From Saprospiraceae bacterium (GTDB lineage: Bacteria > Bacteroidota > Bacteroidia > Chitinophagales > Saprospiraceae), in contig JADJTQ010000002.1 in the NCBI GenBank assembly GCA_016711125.1, positions 248,001 to 312,000 of the forward strand: DNA of 64,000 nt, in the 5' to 3' direction. The notes under the pieces were generated by a model. It searched no databases. It saw nothing but the letters and a program-made list of their open reading frames with translations, and was not told where the DNA came from. Shown one piece after another: positions 47,456 through 56,050 of this stretch. The position numbers and the translations under genes are program-made. Numbering within the stretch: position 1 is the stretch's first letter; every line of letters starts with the position of its first letter.

Positions 47456-47655
47456 TCATTTCAAAAAACGACTAAAAAAATCGGCGGTATCTTTGTAGGA
47501 TCGCAACCACGAGTCATGCCTGTAAAAGCCATTTATTTCATCGGGTAATGCCAGCATTTCAAATTTGACACCTTGTTCTCTCAGGCATTTGGTCAGATCG
47601 ATCGATTATCCAAACATCATGTTCGGTCATTGCTCATGGATCTGAAGCACTTTAT
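47456..47655 (-). pseudogene. C-terminal remnant of an S9 family peptidase
   Basis: Read on the minus strand, LTKCLREQGVKFEMLALPDE, then NGFYRHDSW and TADFFSRFLK, followed by TGA at 47456-47458, match the C-terminal end of prolyl-oligopeptidase-type (S9) enzymes. Upstream in the same frame there are two stop codons after IHEQ and MMFG, and no catalytic domain. This is a decayed gene fragment. Confidence 0.55.
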
Positions 47656-47712
47656 CCAAAGAAAGGTGTATTAAGTCTTTGGCCAACAACCCTCACTCTT
47701 TAATTAAGTTTG

Positions 47713-47720
47713 TATTTTTG
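47713..47720 (+). promoter_or_regulatory. Promoter -7 box for yidD cluster
   Basis: TATTTTTG followed by C matches TAnnTTTG, 21 bases upstream of the chosen yidD start, which argues against the earlier in-frame start at 47679. Confidence 0.5.
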
Positions 47721-47741
47721 CCGAGAAGAAACTTACATGCA

Positions 47742-48146
47742 GTGTATAGACTCATTATAATGTATTTGGCAGTCTCAGCTTTCCTCATGTCTACAGACAT
47801 CCATGCTCAGGTTGATTTGCATGCGGATGCTGGATTTCTAAGTAAGCAACTCAAAAAAGACAACCAGCAGGAGAGCTACACGATTCAACCCTACGAAACC
47901 AATGAGGTAAAAATGGGTGTGCAACTTTTTTTTGTTTTCTACAAGAACTATCTATCATCTCAGGATAATCGGAACTGTGCGTTTTCTCCCTCATGTTCGA
48001 CCTATTGTCTTCATTCTGTTCAACGACGAGGCGTATTGCAGGGCTTAATGGGTGCCTTCGACAGGCTTTCTCGATGCAATTATCTAAGTCCCGAAAACTA
48101 CAAGATCAATCCTGAAAGTGGTCAATTACTTGATCCGGTTGAATAA
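47742..48146 (+). CDS. YidD domain protein with N-terminal signal peptide
   Basis: The C-terminal part carries the YidD signature FYKNYLSSQDN, CAFSPSCSTYC and RLSRCNYL, with three conserved cysteines. YidD assists YidC-mediated membrane protein insertion. Unlike classical short YidD, this one has an N-terminal hydrophobic signal (LIIMYLAVSAFLMST). Start is GTG 47742 or ATG 47760; the promoter box rules out 47679. The two following genes, DUF5683-like and TPR-like, overlap or nearly touch, so this is a three-gene operon. Confidence 0.85.
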   Translation: MYRLIIMYLAVSAFLMSTDIHAQVDLHADAGFLSKQLKKDNQQESYTIQPYETNEVKMGVQLFFVFYKNYLSSQDNRNCAFSPSCSTYCLHSVQRRGVLQGLMGAFDRLSRCNYLSPENYKINPESGQLLDPVE

Positions 48147-48151
48147 CCTGC

Positions 48152-48976
48152 ATGAGATATATCCTTCTATCAATTTATATTGCTTTTGGCTCTCTTGATC
48201 CCTTGTCAGCCCAAGACTTGTTTTCATATGAATCATCTAAAAAATTTGCCAATTACTTATTTACAAAGGGCGAATTCGACTTTGCTGCGGATGAATATGA
48301 ACGACTATTGTTCTTGTTCCCTGATCAGGATTCCCTGTTGGTCAGACTTTCCCAATCCTATCGAAAATTAGAAAAATATGAAGCCGCCAATCAACTCTTC
48401 TCTCAATTTCGAGAGGCAGATTTGCGAGATGGCTGGGTAGAAGGAGAATACATTGCCACGCTGCTTTTTCAAAAAAATCCTGACCGGTATGAGGAGGGAG
48501 TCGCGTCGTTAAACCACACACCGGACGAGGTGAAATTGCGCAGTCGAATCGAATTTGCAATGTTAACCAGGGATTGGAAAAAAGCCGCCCGACAACTTCA
48601 GGATTATCAACTGACTTATTCCTGGATGAACGAATACCAGAAAACCGTCAATAATGTTCAAGCTTTTCGAGCAAAAAAACCATGGTTGGCTGCCAGCTAC
48701 TCTGCGATTTTACCCGGTAGTGGTAAGTTCTATGCAAAAAATGCCAAAGAAGGAATCACCAGTTTTTTCTTTGTGACCGCCCTGGGCTATCAAAGCTATC
48801 GGGCCTTCAAGAAAAGAGGTGCGAAAACGGTAACCGGGTGGATCTATGGAGGACTGAGTCTCGGTTTTTATTTTGGCAATATTTACGGAGCTCAACAATC
48901 GGCAAAAAACTATAATCGTCGTAAACTTGAAACGATATACCATGAAGTGGATCAGACTATTTATAATCGTTACTAG
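48152..48976 (+). CDS. DUF5683-like outer protein with TPR-like N-terminus
   Basis: The 274-residue protein has a short signal, helical TPR-like repeats (GEFDFAADEYERLLFLFPDQ), and a C-terminal glycine-rich hydrophobic segment SAILPGSGKFYAKNAKEG with GWIYGGLSLGFYFGNIYGA, the DUF5683 pattern. Its stop overlaps the start of the next gene. Together with YidD it is a recurring envelope gene set in this phylum; function unproven. Confidence 0.8.
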   Translation: MRYILLSIYIAFGSLDPLSAQDLFSYESSKKFANYLFTKGEFDFAADEYERLLFLFPDQDSLLVRLSQSYRKLEKYEAANQLFSQFREADLRDGWVEGEYIATLLFQKNPDRYEEGVASLNHTPDEVKLRSRIEFAMLTRDWKKAARQLQDYQLTYSWMNEYQKTVNNVQAFRAKKPWLAASYSAILPGSGKFYAKNAKEGITSFFFVTALGYQSYRAFKKRGAKTVTGWIYGGLSLGFYFGNIYGAQQSAKNYNRRKLETIYHEVDQTIYNRY

Positions 48977-49790
48977 TCTTTCCCAGGCAAACGCTCTTTG
49001 TCAAAATCTGCAACAGACCTTTGAGTTTGGCCAGTATCAATTTGACCAAAACCAGTGGCGAGGAGCTGAAAAAACGCTCAAACGTGTTTTGTTTTTTGAT
49101 GGTCAAAATATCTATCGCTCTGCTTGTTTACAGAAGTTGGCAGTTATCTCAAGGCATGAAGGTGATCTGATCACTACACTCAATTATCTGGATCAATTAT
49201 ATTTCATTGCTGAAGATCCCCAGCTTCAGGCCGATCTGCAATTTGACCGTATCAAACTATTTATTGAACAGTATGAATTTCAAAAAGCCCTGGCAGAAAT
49301 CTATCAGGTCGATTCTGAGATAGTTCCGACTCGTATAGCCCTATATGAGGGTTACTGTCACTATATGTTACGTGATTTTGTCACGGCTAGAGCTGCATTT
49401 GAGCCTCTCTGTGCTACTTCAGCACTTATCGAGACTCTCGACAAATACCTATTGGAAGCAGAGAAAATTCAAAAAATCAATCCGAAAACCTACCAGATAA
49501 TGAGCTATTTTATCCCCGGCCTTGGCCAGATTTTACTTGGTGATGCAAAAAAGAGTCTGAATTCTCTTGTTTTAAATGGAGCCCTGGTGCTGCTATTTAT
49601 CGATACCGCCCGTAAACTAAGTTTGTTTGATGCCACTCTGTCGATATTGCCTTGGTTTTATCGATATTACACGGGCGGTGTTCAAGTAACTAAAGATCTG
49701 GCAATTAAAAGGAAAGAAGACTTGCACAAGAAGAACCTGGATAAGCTAATTCAGGTGTTAACGGAGGTTCCTGAGCCTATCCAGAAATGA
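48942..49790 (+). CDS. TPR-like protein with DUF5683-type C-terminus
   Basis: About 282 residues from ATG 48942: signal (LFIIVTSLSQANAL), TPR-like helical repeats (FGQYQFDQNQWRGAEKTLKR), then SYFIPGLGQILLGDAKKSL and hydrophobic helices like those of the gene upstream. It overlaps that gene by 35 bases. The two proteins look like related paralogues that may act together in the envelope. Confidence 0.75.
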   Translation: MKWIRLFIIVTSLSQANALCQNLQQTFEFGQYQFDQNQWRGAEKTLKRVLFFDGQNIYRSACLQKLAVISRHEGDLITTLNYLDQLYFIAEDPQLQADLQFDRIKLFIEQYEFQKALAEIYQVDSEIVPTRIALYEGYCHYMLRDFVTARAAFEPLCATSALIETLDKYLLEAEKIQKINPKTYQIMSYFIPGLGQILLGDAKKSLNSLVLNGALVLLFIDTARKLSLFDATLSILPWFYRYYTGGVQVTKDLAIKRKEDLHKKNLDKLIQVLTEVPEPIQK

Positions 49791-49815
49791 GATTCTCTTC
49801 AGGAAAGCTCTCTGT

Positions 49816-51600
49816 CTACCTTTCGGAATTCTGTAGCTTCAATATTTCTTTTCGGAATAGTTCCTTTTTATCTGAATCGCTAGGAATAGAATTGAGGGTT
49901 TCTATAGACTGGTTAAACCTGCCCTGGATTGCATGACTATAGCTTTTGTTATAGATCGCGTCTTCAAAACGGGGATTTATACGCAACGCCTCATCGAGCC
50001 ATAAGTCTGCTTTGTTATAATCTTTTCGATCAAGTGCCACCGTTGCCAGGTTGTTTAAGACGTGAAAATTGTACGGACAAAAACCATGCGCTTTTGTAAA
50101 TGCAACTAGCGCTTCATCTCGCTGGTCGAGCTGGTAGTGGGCCAGACCCTGGTAATATTGAATTGGCACCGAATAGGGATCCAGATGATAAAATCGGTTT
50201 TCGGCCTTGACACTTAGTTTCAATACCCGGCTCCAATTTCCCTCGACCCTCGCACGCAACACATCTGTCATAATTTGTTCTCCACGATAACGCATTATAC
50301 CCAAGTCGACAAGTACCATCATACTTAGAAAAATACTGCCATAGATATACTTTGCCTGAAGTTTTAAGCCTTTCTTTTGGGGAAACATCAAATCCACCAT
50401 TGCGAGATAAGTGGCAAAGACGGCCAGAAATTCTGTTCTCTCTTTCGGAAAATCAAGCAATGACGAAATGGCAAATCCCAGTACACCGGTTATTAACATC
50501 CGGCTTTGCCATGGCATTACATTTCTACAGCGATGAAGTCTGGTTAATACTAAACCAAAGAGTACGAGATAAAGGAGTAATCCACCTACACCTAGCTCCG
50601 CCCAAACTTCCAAAAAATCATTGTGCGCCCTGGTAAAAAAAACATTCTGGTCCTGCATACGGTAACTGCCTTCAACCCCATTGGCCGGAAATTCGATTTT
50701 CCAGTTTCCACCACCCACTCCCACCGCCCAATGATCCCTGATCAGTGGCTTGCTCATACGCCAAACATCTTGCCTCTCGGTCGCGGTCTGTGATTTCAAA
50801 TAGGACGTAATATTGAGCCGGTCCTTAAATCCATCTTGTTGAGTTACAAAAAGCACACTTGCTGCTACTATGACGATCAGCACATAAAGGTATCTGGCCT
50901 TGGCCTTCGTTATCCATTGCCCGCGGATCTGCACCAGATAAAATGCCACAATTAATAGAAAAAGGAATATGGATAAATACACAGTTCTGCTTTGCAGCAT
51001 GACTATGGTCACTGTCTGAAGAAAAACAAGCAGTAAAATCGGCCATTCAAAAAGCTTGCGATAGTCATCCAATACATTTAACGGCAACAGAAGGAAGATA
51101 AAGGCAGCAATCAAAGACTTGTGCCCAAAAAGGATCTTGAGTTCGTAGAGATTTTCATTTGAAAAACCCCGTAGCGTTATAATCTCAATCAAAGAGTACC
51201 AGACCACAACTAGTACAAAGACCGTAAATCCTCTACTGAACTTTGCGATATAGTGTAAAAGCTGCTCAGTATTGACTTTCCGGTACAGGTCCAAAAAAAG
51301 GAAATAGATAGAGAAGGCGAGCATCCATTTGCCGGCGTTAAAAAGGGCTTCTGATTTTTCGTGAGCCCACAATACCGAAAGGATATTGAAAATTGTAAAT
51401 GAAATCAGCACAAGACCGATCGGAGTAATCTTGGATTGAATTCTCCATTGAATGAATAGTTGGCGCCCTGCAAAAACCAAAGCCAGAACTGACAGTGCCA
51501 AAAAACGGCTATGGTGAAAATAATCCAGCAATTGATTACTGAATATTAATGTGCAGCATCCCAAAAGCAAAGGATACAGCCATTTTTGTTTTCTTGTCAT
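49816..51600 (-). CDS. O-antigen ligase-like membrane protein with C-terminal TPRs
   Basis: The 594-residue protein has about twelve membrane helices with a large central loop bearing GVGGGNWKIEFP and TRAHNDFLEVWAELG, the Wzy/O-antigen ligase signature with the conserved RAHND. After the membrane part come TPR repeats (YYQGLAHYQLDQRDEALVAF and LNNLATVALDRKDYNKAD). It should polymerise or ligate a surface polysaccharide in the periplasm, fitting the glycosyltransferases at the window end. It is convergent with the TPR gene. Confidence 0.85.
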   Translation of the reverse strand: MTRKQKWLYPLLLGCCTLIFSNQLLDYFHHSRFLALSVLALVFAGRQLFIQWRIQSKITPIGLVLISFTIFNILSVLWAHEKSEALFNAGKWMLAFSIYFLFLDLYRKVNTEQLLHYIAKFSRGFTVFVLVVVWYSLIEIITLRGFSNENLYELKILFGHKSLIAAFIFLLLPLNVLDDYRKLFEWPILLLVFLQTVTIVMLQSRTVYLSIFLFLLIVAFYLVQIRGQWITKAKARYLYVLIVIVAASVLFVTQQDGFKDRLNITSYLKSQTATERQDVWRMSKPLIRDHWAVGVGGGNWKIEFPANGVEGSYRMQDQNVFFTRAHNDFLEVWAELGVGGLLLYLVLFGLVLTRLHRCRNVMPWQSRMLITGVLGFAISSLLDFPKERTEFLAVFATYLAMVDLMFPQKKGLKLQAKYIYGSIFLSMMVLVDLGIMRYRGEQIMTDVLRARVEGNWSRVLKLSVKAENRFYHLDPYSVPIQYYQGLAHYQLDQRDEALVAFTKAHGFCPYNFHVLNNLATVALDRKDYNKADLWLDEALRINPRFEDAIYNKSYSHAIQGRFNQSIETLNSIPSDSDKKELFRKEILKLQNSER

Positions 51601-51909
51601 GGATCAAAATTAAGACAACGATTCCTATCATTCACCCGAGAATACCAGGTTTGGGTATAAAATGTCTGATTTCCTGTCAGTCGTTTGGACCATTTCAGAG
51701 CCACCGGTTAGGGACCAGCCAGGGATTATCAAAAGTGACGGGTTTACAAGTATCTTACCTCTCCTGAAAGACCCTCAGTGGAGACCAAATACCTAATAAT
51801 ATTGCCCTATATTTTAAAGACTGTTTTATGTCTTACTTTTTGATCGTTTCTCTGTCTTTGGTAATATAATTTTCATTACTTTGCACCAAATTCAAAATAG
51901 TTGTTCAAA
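51601..51909. other. Intergenic region between divergent genes
   Basis: About 310 bases between the ligase-like gene and the OmpA lipoprotein. A near-consensus TTACTTTGC occurs 25 bases upstream of the OmpA gene but misses the exact spacing of TAnnTTTG. Nothing else seen. Confidence 0.4.
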
Positions 51910-52692
51910 ATGAAATTGAGATATTCACTATTGGGTGTGTTAGTGGTCCTCCTCGCCACCACCTCTTGTGTCAGCAAGAAGAAATTTAGTGCCCTGGAAG
52001 AAGAAAAAGCCAGTCTAGCTAACTCCCTTGCAAACCTTGAAAAGAAGGTTGAAATGTTGGAATCGGATAAAAACGCCCTGGCGTCCGAAAAAGACGAACT
52101 AACCAAAAAAGTCGGTATGGTTGAAAGTCAGCTAAACTCTACTTCGGAGAAGATTGCTGCTGTAAATAAATCGGTGGAAGATAAACAGTCTCAGATCAAC
52201 ATGCTTAGGGCTGAGATCACGAGTGCATTTTCAGATGTAGAAAAAGCTGTTTCTGAAAGTGGTCAGAGGATCACCGAACTGGAAGATATGTTGTATCTGG
52301 ATCTTGAGGATCCAATCAATTTTGCTTCAGGATCTGCCCGATTGAATAGCGAAGACAACAAGACTTTGGAAGAGATGGCAGCGATGTTGAAGAAAAGTCC
52401 TAACCTAAGTTTAATCATTGAAGGCCATACTGATGATCGCCCGATCAACACTGCAAAATATCAGGACAATTGGGACCTGAGTGTTGCAAGATCTGTTTCA
52501 ATTGTGAGAAAACTCATAGCTTTAGGAGTTAATCCGAAACAATTGACTGCCGCGGGCAAAGGAGAGTATCACCCCAAAGTTACCGGCGATCCAACATCTA
52601 CGGGGACTCGCTCGGCTAACCGACGAACCGAAGTGATCTTGGTTCCACACATTGGAAAATTGTACCAAATGAGCAAAGAGAAAGGTTCCTAA
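51910..52692 (+). CDS. OmpA family peptidoglycan-binding lipoprotein
   Basis: 260 residues from ATG 51910: a lipoprotein signal (LVVLLATTSC), a coiled coil (SLANSLANLEKKVEMLESDK and onwards), and an OmpA C-terminal domain with INFASGSARLNSEDNKTL, SLIIEGHTDDRP and SANRRTEVIL. It anchors the outer membrane to peptidoglycan. It is a paralogue of the gene at 15506-16373. A terminator follows at once. Confidence 0.92.
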   Translation: MKLRYSLLGVLVVLLATTSCVSKKKFSALEEEKASLANSLANLEKKVEMLESDKNALASEKDELTKKVGMVESQLNSTSEKIAAVNKSVEDKQSQINMLRAEITSAFSDVEKAVSESGQRITELEDMLYLDLEDPINFASGSARLNSEDNKTLEEMAAMLKKSPNLSLIIEGHTDDRPINTAKYQDNWDLSVARSVSIVRKLIALGVNPKQLTAAGKGEYHPKVTGDPTSTGTRSANRRTEVILVPHIGKLYQMSKEKGS

Positions 52693-52717
52693 GATATTAA
52701 TCCGTAGGTAAATCTTT

Positions 52718-52753
52718 AAGAGTCGGTAATGTATCGTTACCGGCTCTTTTTTT
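52718..52753 (+). terminator. Rho-independent terminator after OmpA lipoprotein
   Basis: AAGAGTCGGTAA (52718-52729) pairs with TTACCGGCTCTT with one wobble around a short loop, followed by a run of T. Confidence 0.85.
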
Positions 52754-52830
52754 GTCCCTATAGTACAAGTTCCGTCAGGTCATTTTTAGATCCTGACCAC
52801 TGACAAATCACGAAAACTATGCTAGCAGTA

Positions 52831-53172
52831 TTAGAAAGTCCTTGTACCATATTCAATATAGGCTTCCCGTTGGGGTGCAAAAAGATCGATTGCCAAACAT
52901 TCGGTGATTGCGGTAACTGTATGAACTGCGTTTGAGGGTATATGCACAACATCACCAGCCTTACAATGTACCGTCCTACCATCAACGGTGACATTCATTT
53001 CTCCTTCCAGCAAATTGAGAACCTGTTCTTCAGCATGTTTATGAGGGGGCAGTACCGCTCCTTTTAGACACCTGACATATGAGATGCTCTGTAATTTTGT
53101 ATGAATGATCCTGGCGATAAATCCTGGGTAGAGTTCTTTCTCCTCCACTTGATCTAGTTTGATATGCTTCAT
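52831..53172 (-). CDS. Cupin domain protein
   Basis: A 113-residue single-cupin protein: metal-site motif 1 as PPHKHAEEQVLNLLEGEMNV and motif 2 as GDVVHIPSNAVHTV. The residues bind a divalent metal in a small beta barrel. The reaction is not deducible. It is 12 bases downstream of the aspartoacylase-family gene in the same direction and probably co-transcribed. Confidence 0.88.
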   Translation of the reverse strand: MKHIKLDQVEEKELYPGFIARIIHTKLQSISYVRCLKGAVLPPHKHAEEQVLNLLEGEMNVTVDGRTVHCKAGDVVHIPSNAVHTVTAITECLAIDLFAPQREAYIEYGTRTF

Positions 53173-53184
53173 GCCATTTGCTAT

Positions 53185-54111
53185 TTATATTATTTGGTGC
53201 GATTCAACTTCTTTGATGATGAAAAATCCATCGTCTCCCTGGGTCTGATAATGAGGCATCAGGATCATACCTTCGTATTTTGAGATAATTTCTCCATAGC
53301 GATCATTGGCCAAAACTTCGTTTTTACAAATCCGGTCAAAATTGAGGTACCCAGGCTTCATTACAAAGTGGTCATCAGGAGCTATATGATGTCCGTAAAG
53401 AAAATTAGCCATTTTTGGGAGATCTCTTGAATAATCAATCAACAATTGATCAAATCGATTTTCTATATCATCTGCCGCAACGGCTCCGATAGTTCGCATA
53501 CAGTTAATTACTGCTGCTATAGCCCGGTTTATTGAGAGATTATCATCATGTTGTCCTGCCTCAAAAACCAAAGCGGTGATATGAGCGTCTGTACGCCCAG
53601 CATAGTATTTGATCATCGTGCCATTCAACTTCTCCACCAGCCCTAAGATAATAGGTGCGTGCATTGTTTCTGCTATTTTTATACTCTCCACTTCAGTCGT
53701 AGGTAGTGAAAAAATACCCCCTTTAGCAGTGGTGGTATGCAAGTCCAGCAGATAGACATCTTCACCACCCCATTCCAGAATCAAATCATCAATGACTTCC
53801 TTGAGTTTCATCATCTCGCCAAATTCGGCCTCATTCCCCGGATTATCAAAATTTCTTTGACTCCAGATTCTATTCAGATCGCAGTTTATATATCTCTTTT
53901 TAACATTGAGTGCCGGAAGGTTACCTGCGATCGCAACCAGTTTACCATGAAATGTAAAAGTGGGGTTTGTGACTAGTTCATCTTCCAGAATCTGGAGCAG
54001 TAACTCCATAGCATTGACTCCAGCCCATTCGTTTCCGTGTAAGCCCGTACTACAAATCAAAAGCGGTCCGCGTTTACCTTGAGAATAGCTACCCAGTATC
54101 CGTTTTAACAT
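53185..54111 (-). CDS. Succinylglutamate desuccinylase / aspartoacylase family protein
   Basis: About 308 residues from ATG 54111. The zinc-binding HGNEWAG near residue 23, LDLHTTTAKGG near residue 121 and NCDLNRIWSQRN match the AstE/AspA carboxypeptidase-like family, which removes acyl groups from amino acids. The glutamate in FEAGQHDD near residue 187 is the likely catalytic one. An in-frame TTG at 54129 is the less likely start. It pairs with the cupin gene. Confidence 0.85.
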   Translation of the reverse strand: MLKRILGSYSQGKRGPLLICSTGLHGNEWAGVNAMELLLQILEDELVTNPTFTFHGKLVAIAGNLPALNVKKRYINCDLNRIWSQRNFDNPGNEAEFGEMMKLKEVIDDLILEWGGEDVYLLDLHTTTAKGGIFSLPTTEVESIKIAETMHAPIILGLVEKLNGTMIKYYAGRTDAHITALVFEAGQHDDNLSINRAIAAVINCMRTIGAVAADDIENRFDQLLIDYSRDLPKMANFLYGHHIAPDDHFVMKPGYLNFDRICKNEVLANDRYGEIISKYEGMILMPHYQTQGDDGFFIIKEVESHQII

Positions 54112-54251
54112 GGTCACTAAGTTAGACAATCTCCCAATCGAATAATAATACCAGTTCCAATGATAAATATCATTCGACTGGTCAATAAAATACCGGTTTT
54201 GTCAAATGAGCGTTTGACTGGTTAATAAAGAAGTGGTAAATTGATCATCTA

Positions 54252-55673
54252 ATGCAAAAATGGCCTCTCCTTGGTTTATTATGTACTCTATCGGGCATCG
54301 TTGCTGCCCAGGTCATAACCGTATCAGACGAATTAAATCTCAAAACTGAGTTTCTCTATGACATCCTGGGTCGGATAGGTGACAACCTATTGGTTGTACG
54401 AGATGGCGTAAACGAATTTGATGTTATTGCCTATAATGACAAAATGTCTACCACCTGGACCGCCGAAGAAGAACTTGATAGTCGAAGATCGAGAATCATC
54501 AGCATTGTACCTCATGATGACAAGTTTCATGTGATCTATTCAGATGAATGGCGAGACACCATGGCAATCAAAGTGCGGGAGTATAATGCCAAAGTTAATG
54601 TAACCTTTACCGATACCCTGGTGCTGATTAAAAAAGGTCTTATCCGCCCCAAATTTCGATATGTCAAATCGGAAGACAGAAATATTTTTCTGATGACGGA
54701 GATCGACAACGAGAAAATAGTCAGCGCTTTTGCATATGACCTGAGCAGACATGTACTGCTATGGGAGGCCAACTTTGAATTTGCCGAGGCAAATTTTCGG
54801 GAGGATTATCGTAAGACGCTCATCAGCAACGATGGTACAATGTATGTTGTTTTTGAAAAAGATAATTTCCGATATAAGAAAGATGATCATACAATGGAGA
54901 TTTTTCGGTTTGATCAGTTCAATACCGCCTTTACTCAAACATCAATCCCACTGTCAGAATTTATCACCTACGATGCTTTCTTCAAATATGATAATCTTAA
55001 TGAGCAGTTATTGATCATCGGGCTTTATTCAGACAAGAATACCGGTAATACGGATGGACTTTACCATATCAGCTTAAATGCTAATAATTTAAGCGATTTT
55101 CGGATTGCCACGCTGTCCTATGATGAAGAATTGGTCTCCGATTTCCATGGAAAATACAATCCCAAGAAAGAAAGTCTCTATAATCTGGATGTACAGGATC
55201 TGATACTGCGTGAAGATGGTGGTGTACTGGTGCTTGCCGAGGAGAACAAGGAATATGAAAGACTGGCCTATGGGGGCAGACGTGATTACTATGGTAGCAA
55301 CCGGTTTTCAGTCGATTATTACTACGAAGACCTGGTATTAATATCTATTCATCAAGATGGTACCAGTCATTGGCAAAAATTACTTCCCAAAAGACAGTAC
55401 TCCAACGACGACGAAGCTGCCTACTCATCATACTTCCTATTCAAGAATCCGTCATATTTACGAATTCTCTACAATGATGAAATCCGAAATGACAACACCG
55501 TAAGTGAATACATCATGAATGGAGCTGGTGATATCACCCGTAGGAGTCTGATGAGTACAGATAACCAAAAGCTTAAGCTCCAGATTAAAAATGCCGTGCA
55601 AATCGGAAGCAATGAACTAATTGTTCCGAGTGTACGAGGGAAGAGATTAAAACTAGTTAGATTGCAGTATTGA
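54252..55673 (+). CDS. Secreted protein of unknown function
   Basis: The 473-residue protein has a signal peptide (LLGLLCTLSGIVAA) and a beta-rich body with repeated aromatic-aspartate segments (FHVIYSDEWRD, MYVVFEKDNFRYK, LLIIGLYSDKN), suggestive of a beta-propeller. A tyrosine-rich stretch GGRRDYYGSNRFSVDYYYED stands out. No catalytic motif or sorting domain was recognised. It is read alone, divergently from the aspartoacylase gene. Confidence 0.65.
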   Translation: MQKWPLLGLLCTLSGIVAAQVITVSDELNLKTEFLYDILGRIGDNLLVVRDGVNEFDVIAYNDKMSTTWTAEEELDSRRSRIISIVPHDDKFHVIYSDEWRDTMAIKVREYNAKVNVTFTDTLVLIKKGLIRPKFRYVKSEDRNIFLMTEIDNEKIVSAFAYDLSRHVLLWEANFEFAEANFREDYRKTLISNDGTMYVVFEKDNFRYKKDDHTMEIFRFDQFNTAFTQTSIPLSEFITYDAFFKYDNLNEQLLIIGLYSDKNTGNTDGLYHISLNANNLSDFRIATLSYDEELVSDFHGKYNPKKESLYNLDVQDLILREDGGVLVLAEENKEYERLAYGGRRDYYGSNRFSVDYYYEDLVLISIHQDGTSHWQKLLPKRQYSNDDEAAYSSYFLFKNPSYLRILYNDEIRNDNTVSEYIMNGAGDITRRSLMSTDNQKLKLQIKNAVQIGSNELIVPSVRGKRLKLVRLQY

Positions 55674-55733
55674 TCTCAATCTGAGATCTAACTGATCCAT
55701 CAACCTCTGTGCTCTATGCTCTAAAGTGGTGTA

Positions 55734-55928
55734 CTAGAAGACCACAAACTCCCTTGATTCTTTAATTTTTCCCCGATTGACCACCAACTGGTATGAGCCC
55801 TTGTCCATGCAGTTGGAATTGATATGGATCTCCCCATTTGAAAAAGTCACATGAAGTGGAACCTGCTTGCCTTCGATGGTCAGCAACTCAATGCCGGGTT
55901 GTTTCTCTCTGCTTTTCAAAGAATACAT
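55734..55928 (-). CDS. Stand-alone type IX sorting-domain-like protein
   Basis: A 64-residue protein (ATG 55928) that reads like the C-terminal sorting domain of type IX secreted proteins: IELLTIEGKQV, GEIHINSN, KGSYQLVVNRGK and a final hydrophobic FVVF. It has no signal peptide and no upstream passenger domain. A TATCTTTG box 25 bases upstream suggests that it is transcribed on its own. It may be a remnant of a larger protein. Confidence 0.5.
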   Translation of the reverse strand: MYSLKSREKQPGIELLTIEGKQVPLHVTFSNGEIHINSNCMDKGSYQLVVNRGKIKESREFVVF

Positions 55929-55952
55929 CGTCTTCAGGATTAATTTGTAGCG

Positions 55953-55960
55953 CAAAGATA
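55953..55960 (-). promoter_or_regulatory. Promoter -7 box for the sorting-domain-like gene
   Basis: Minus-strand TATCTTTG followed by C, a perfect TAnnTTTG match, 25 bases before ATG 55928. Confidence 0.5.
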
Positions 55961-56050
55961 ATTACATCGTTTTAATATTACACTATTATTTAATGTATTG
56001 TGGGCTGTTAGACATTCTGTTAGTAGGGTAAATAAAATTAAACCAGGGAT

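Noticed and set aside
51883..51890. TTACTTTGC upstream of the OmpA lipoprotein as a promoter
   Set aside because: Spacing inside the box differs from TAnnTTTG by one base; kept only as a remark.
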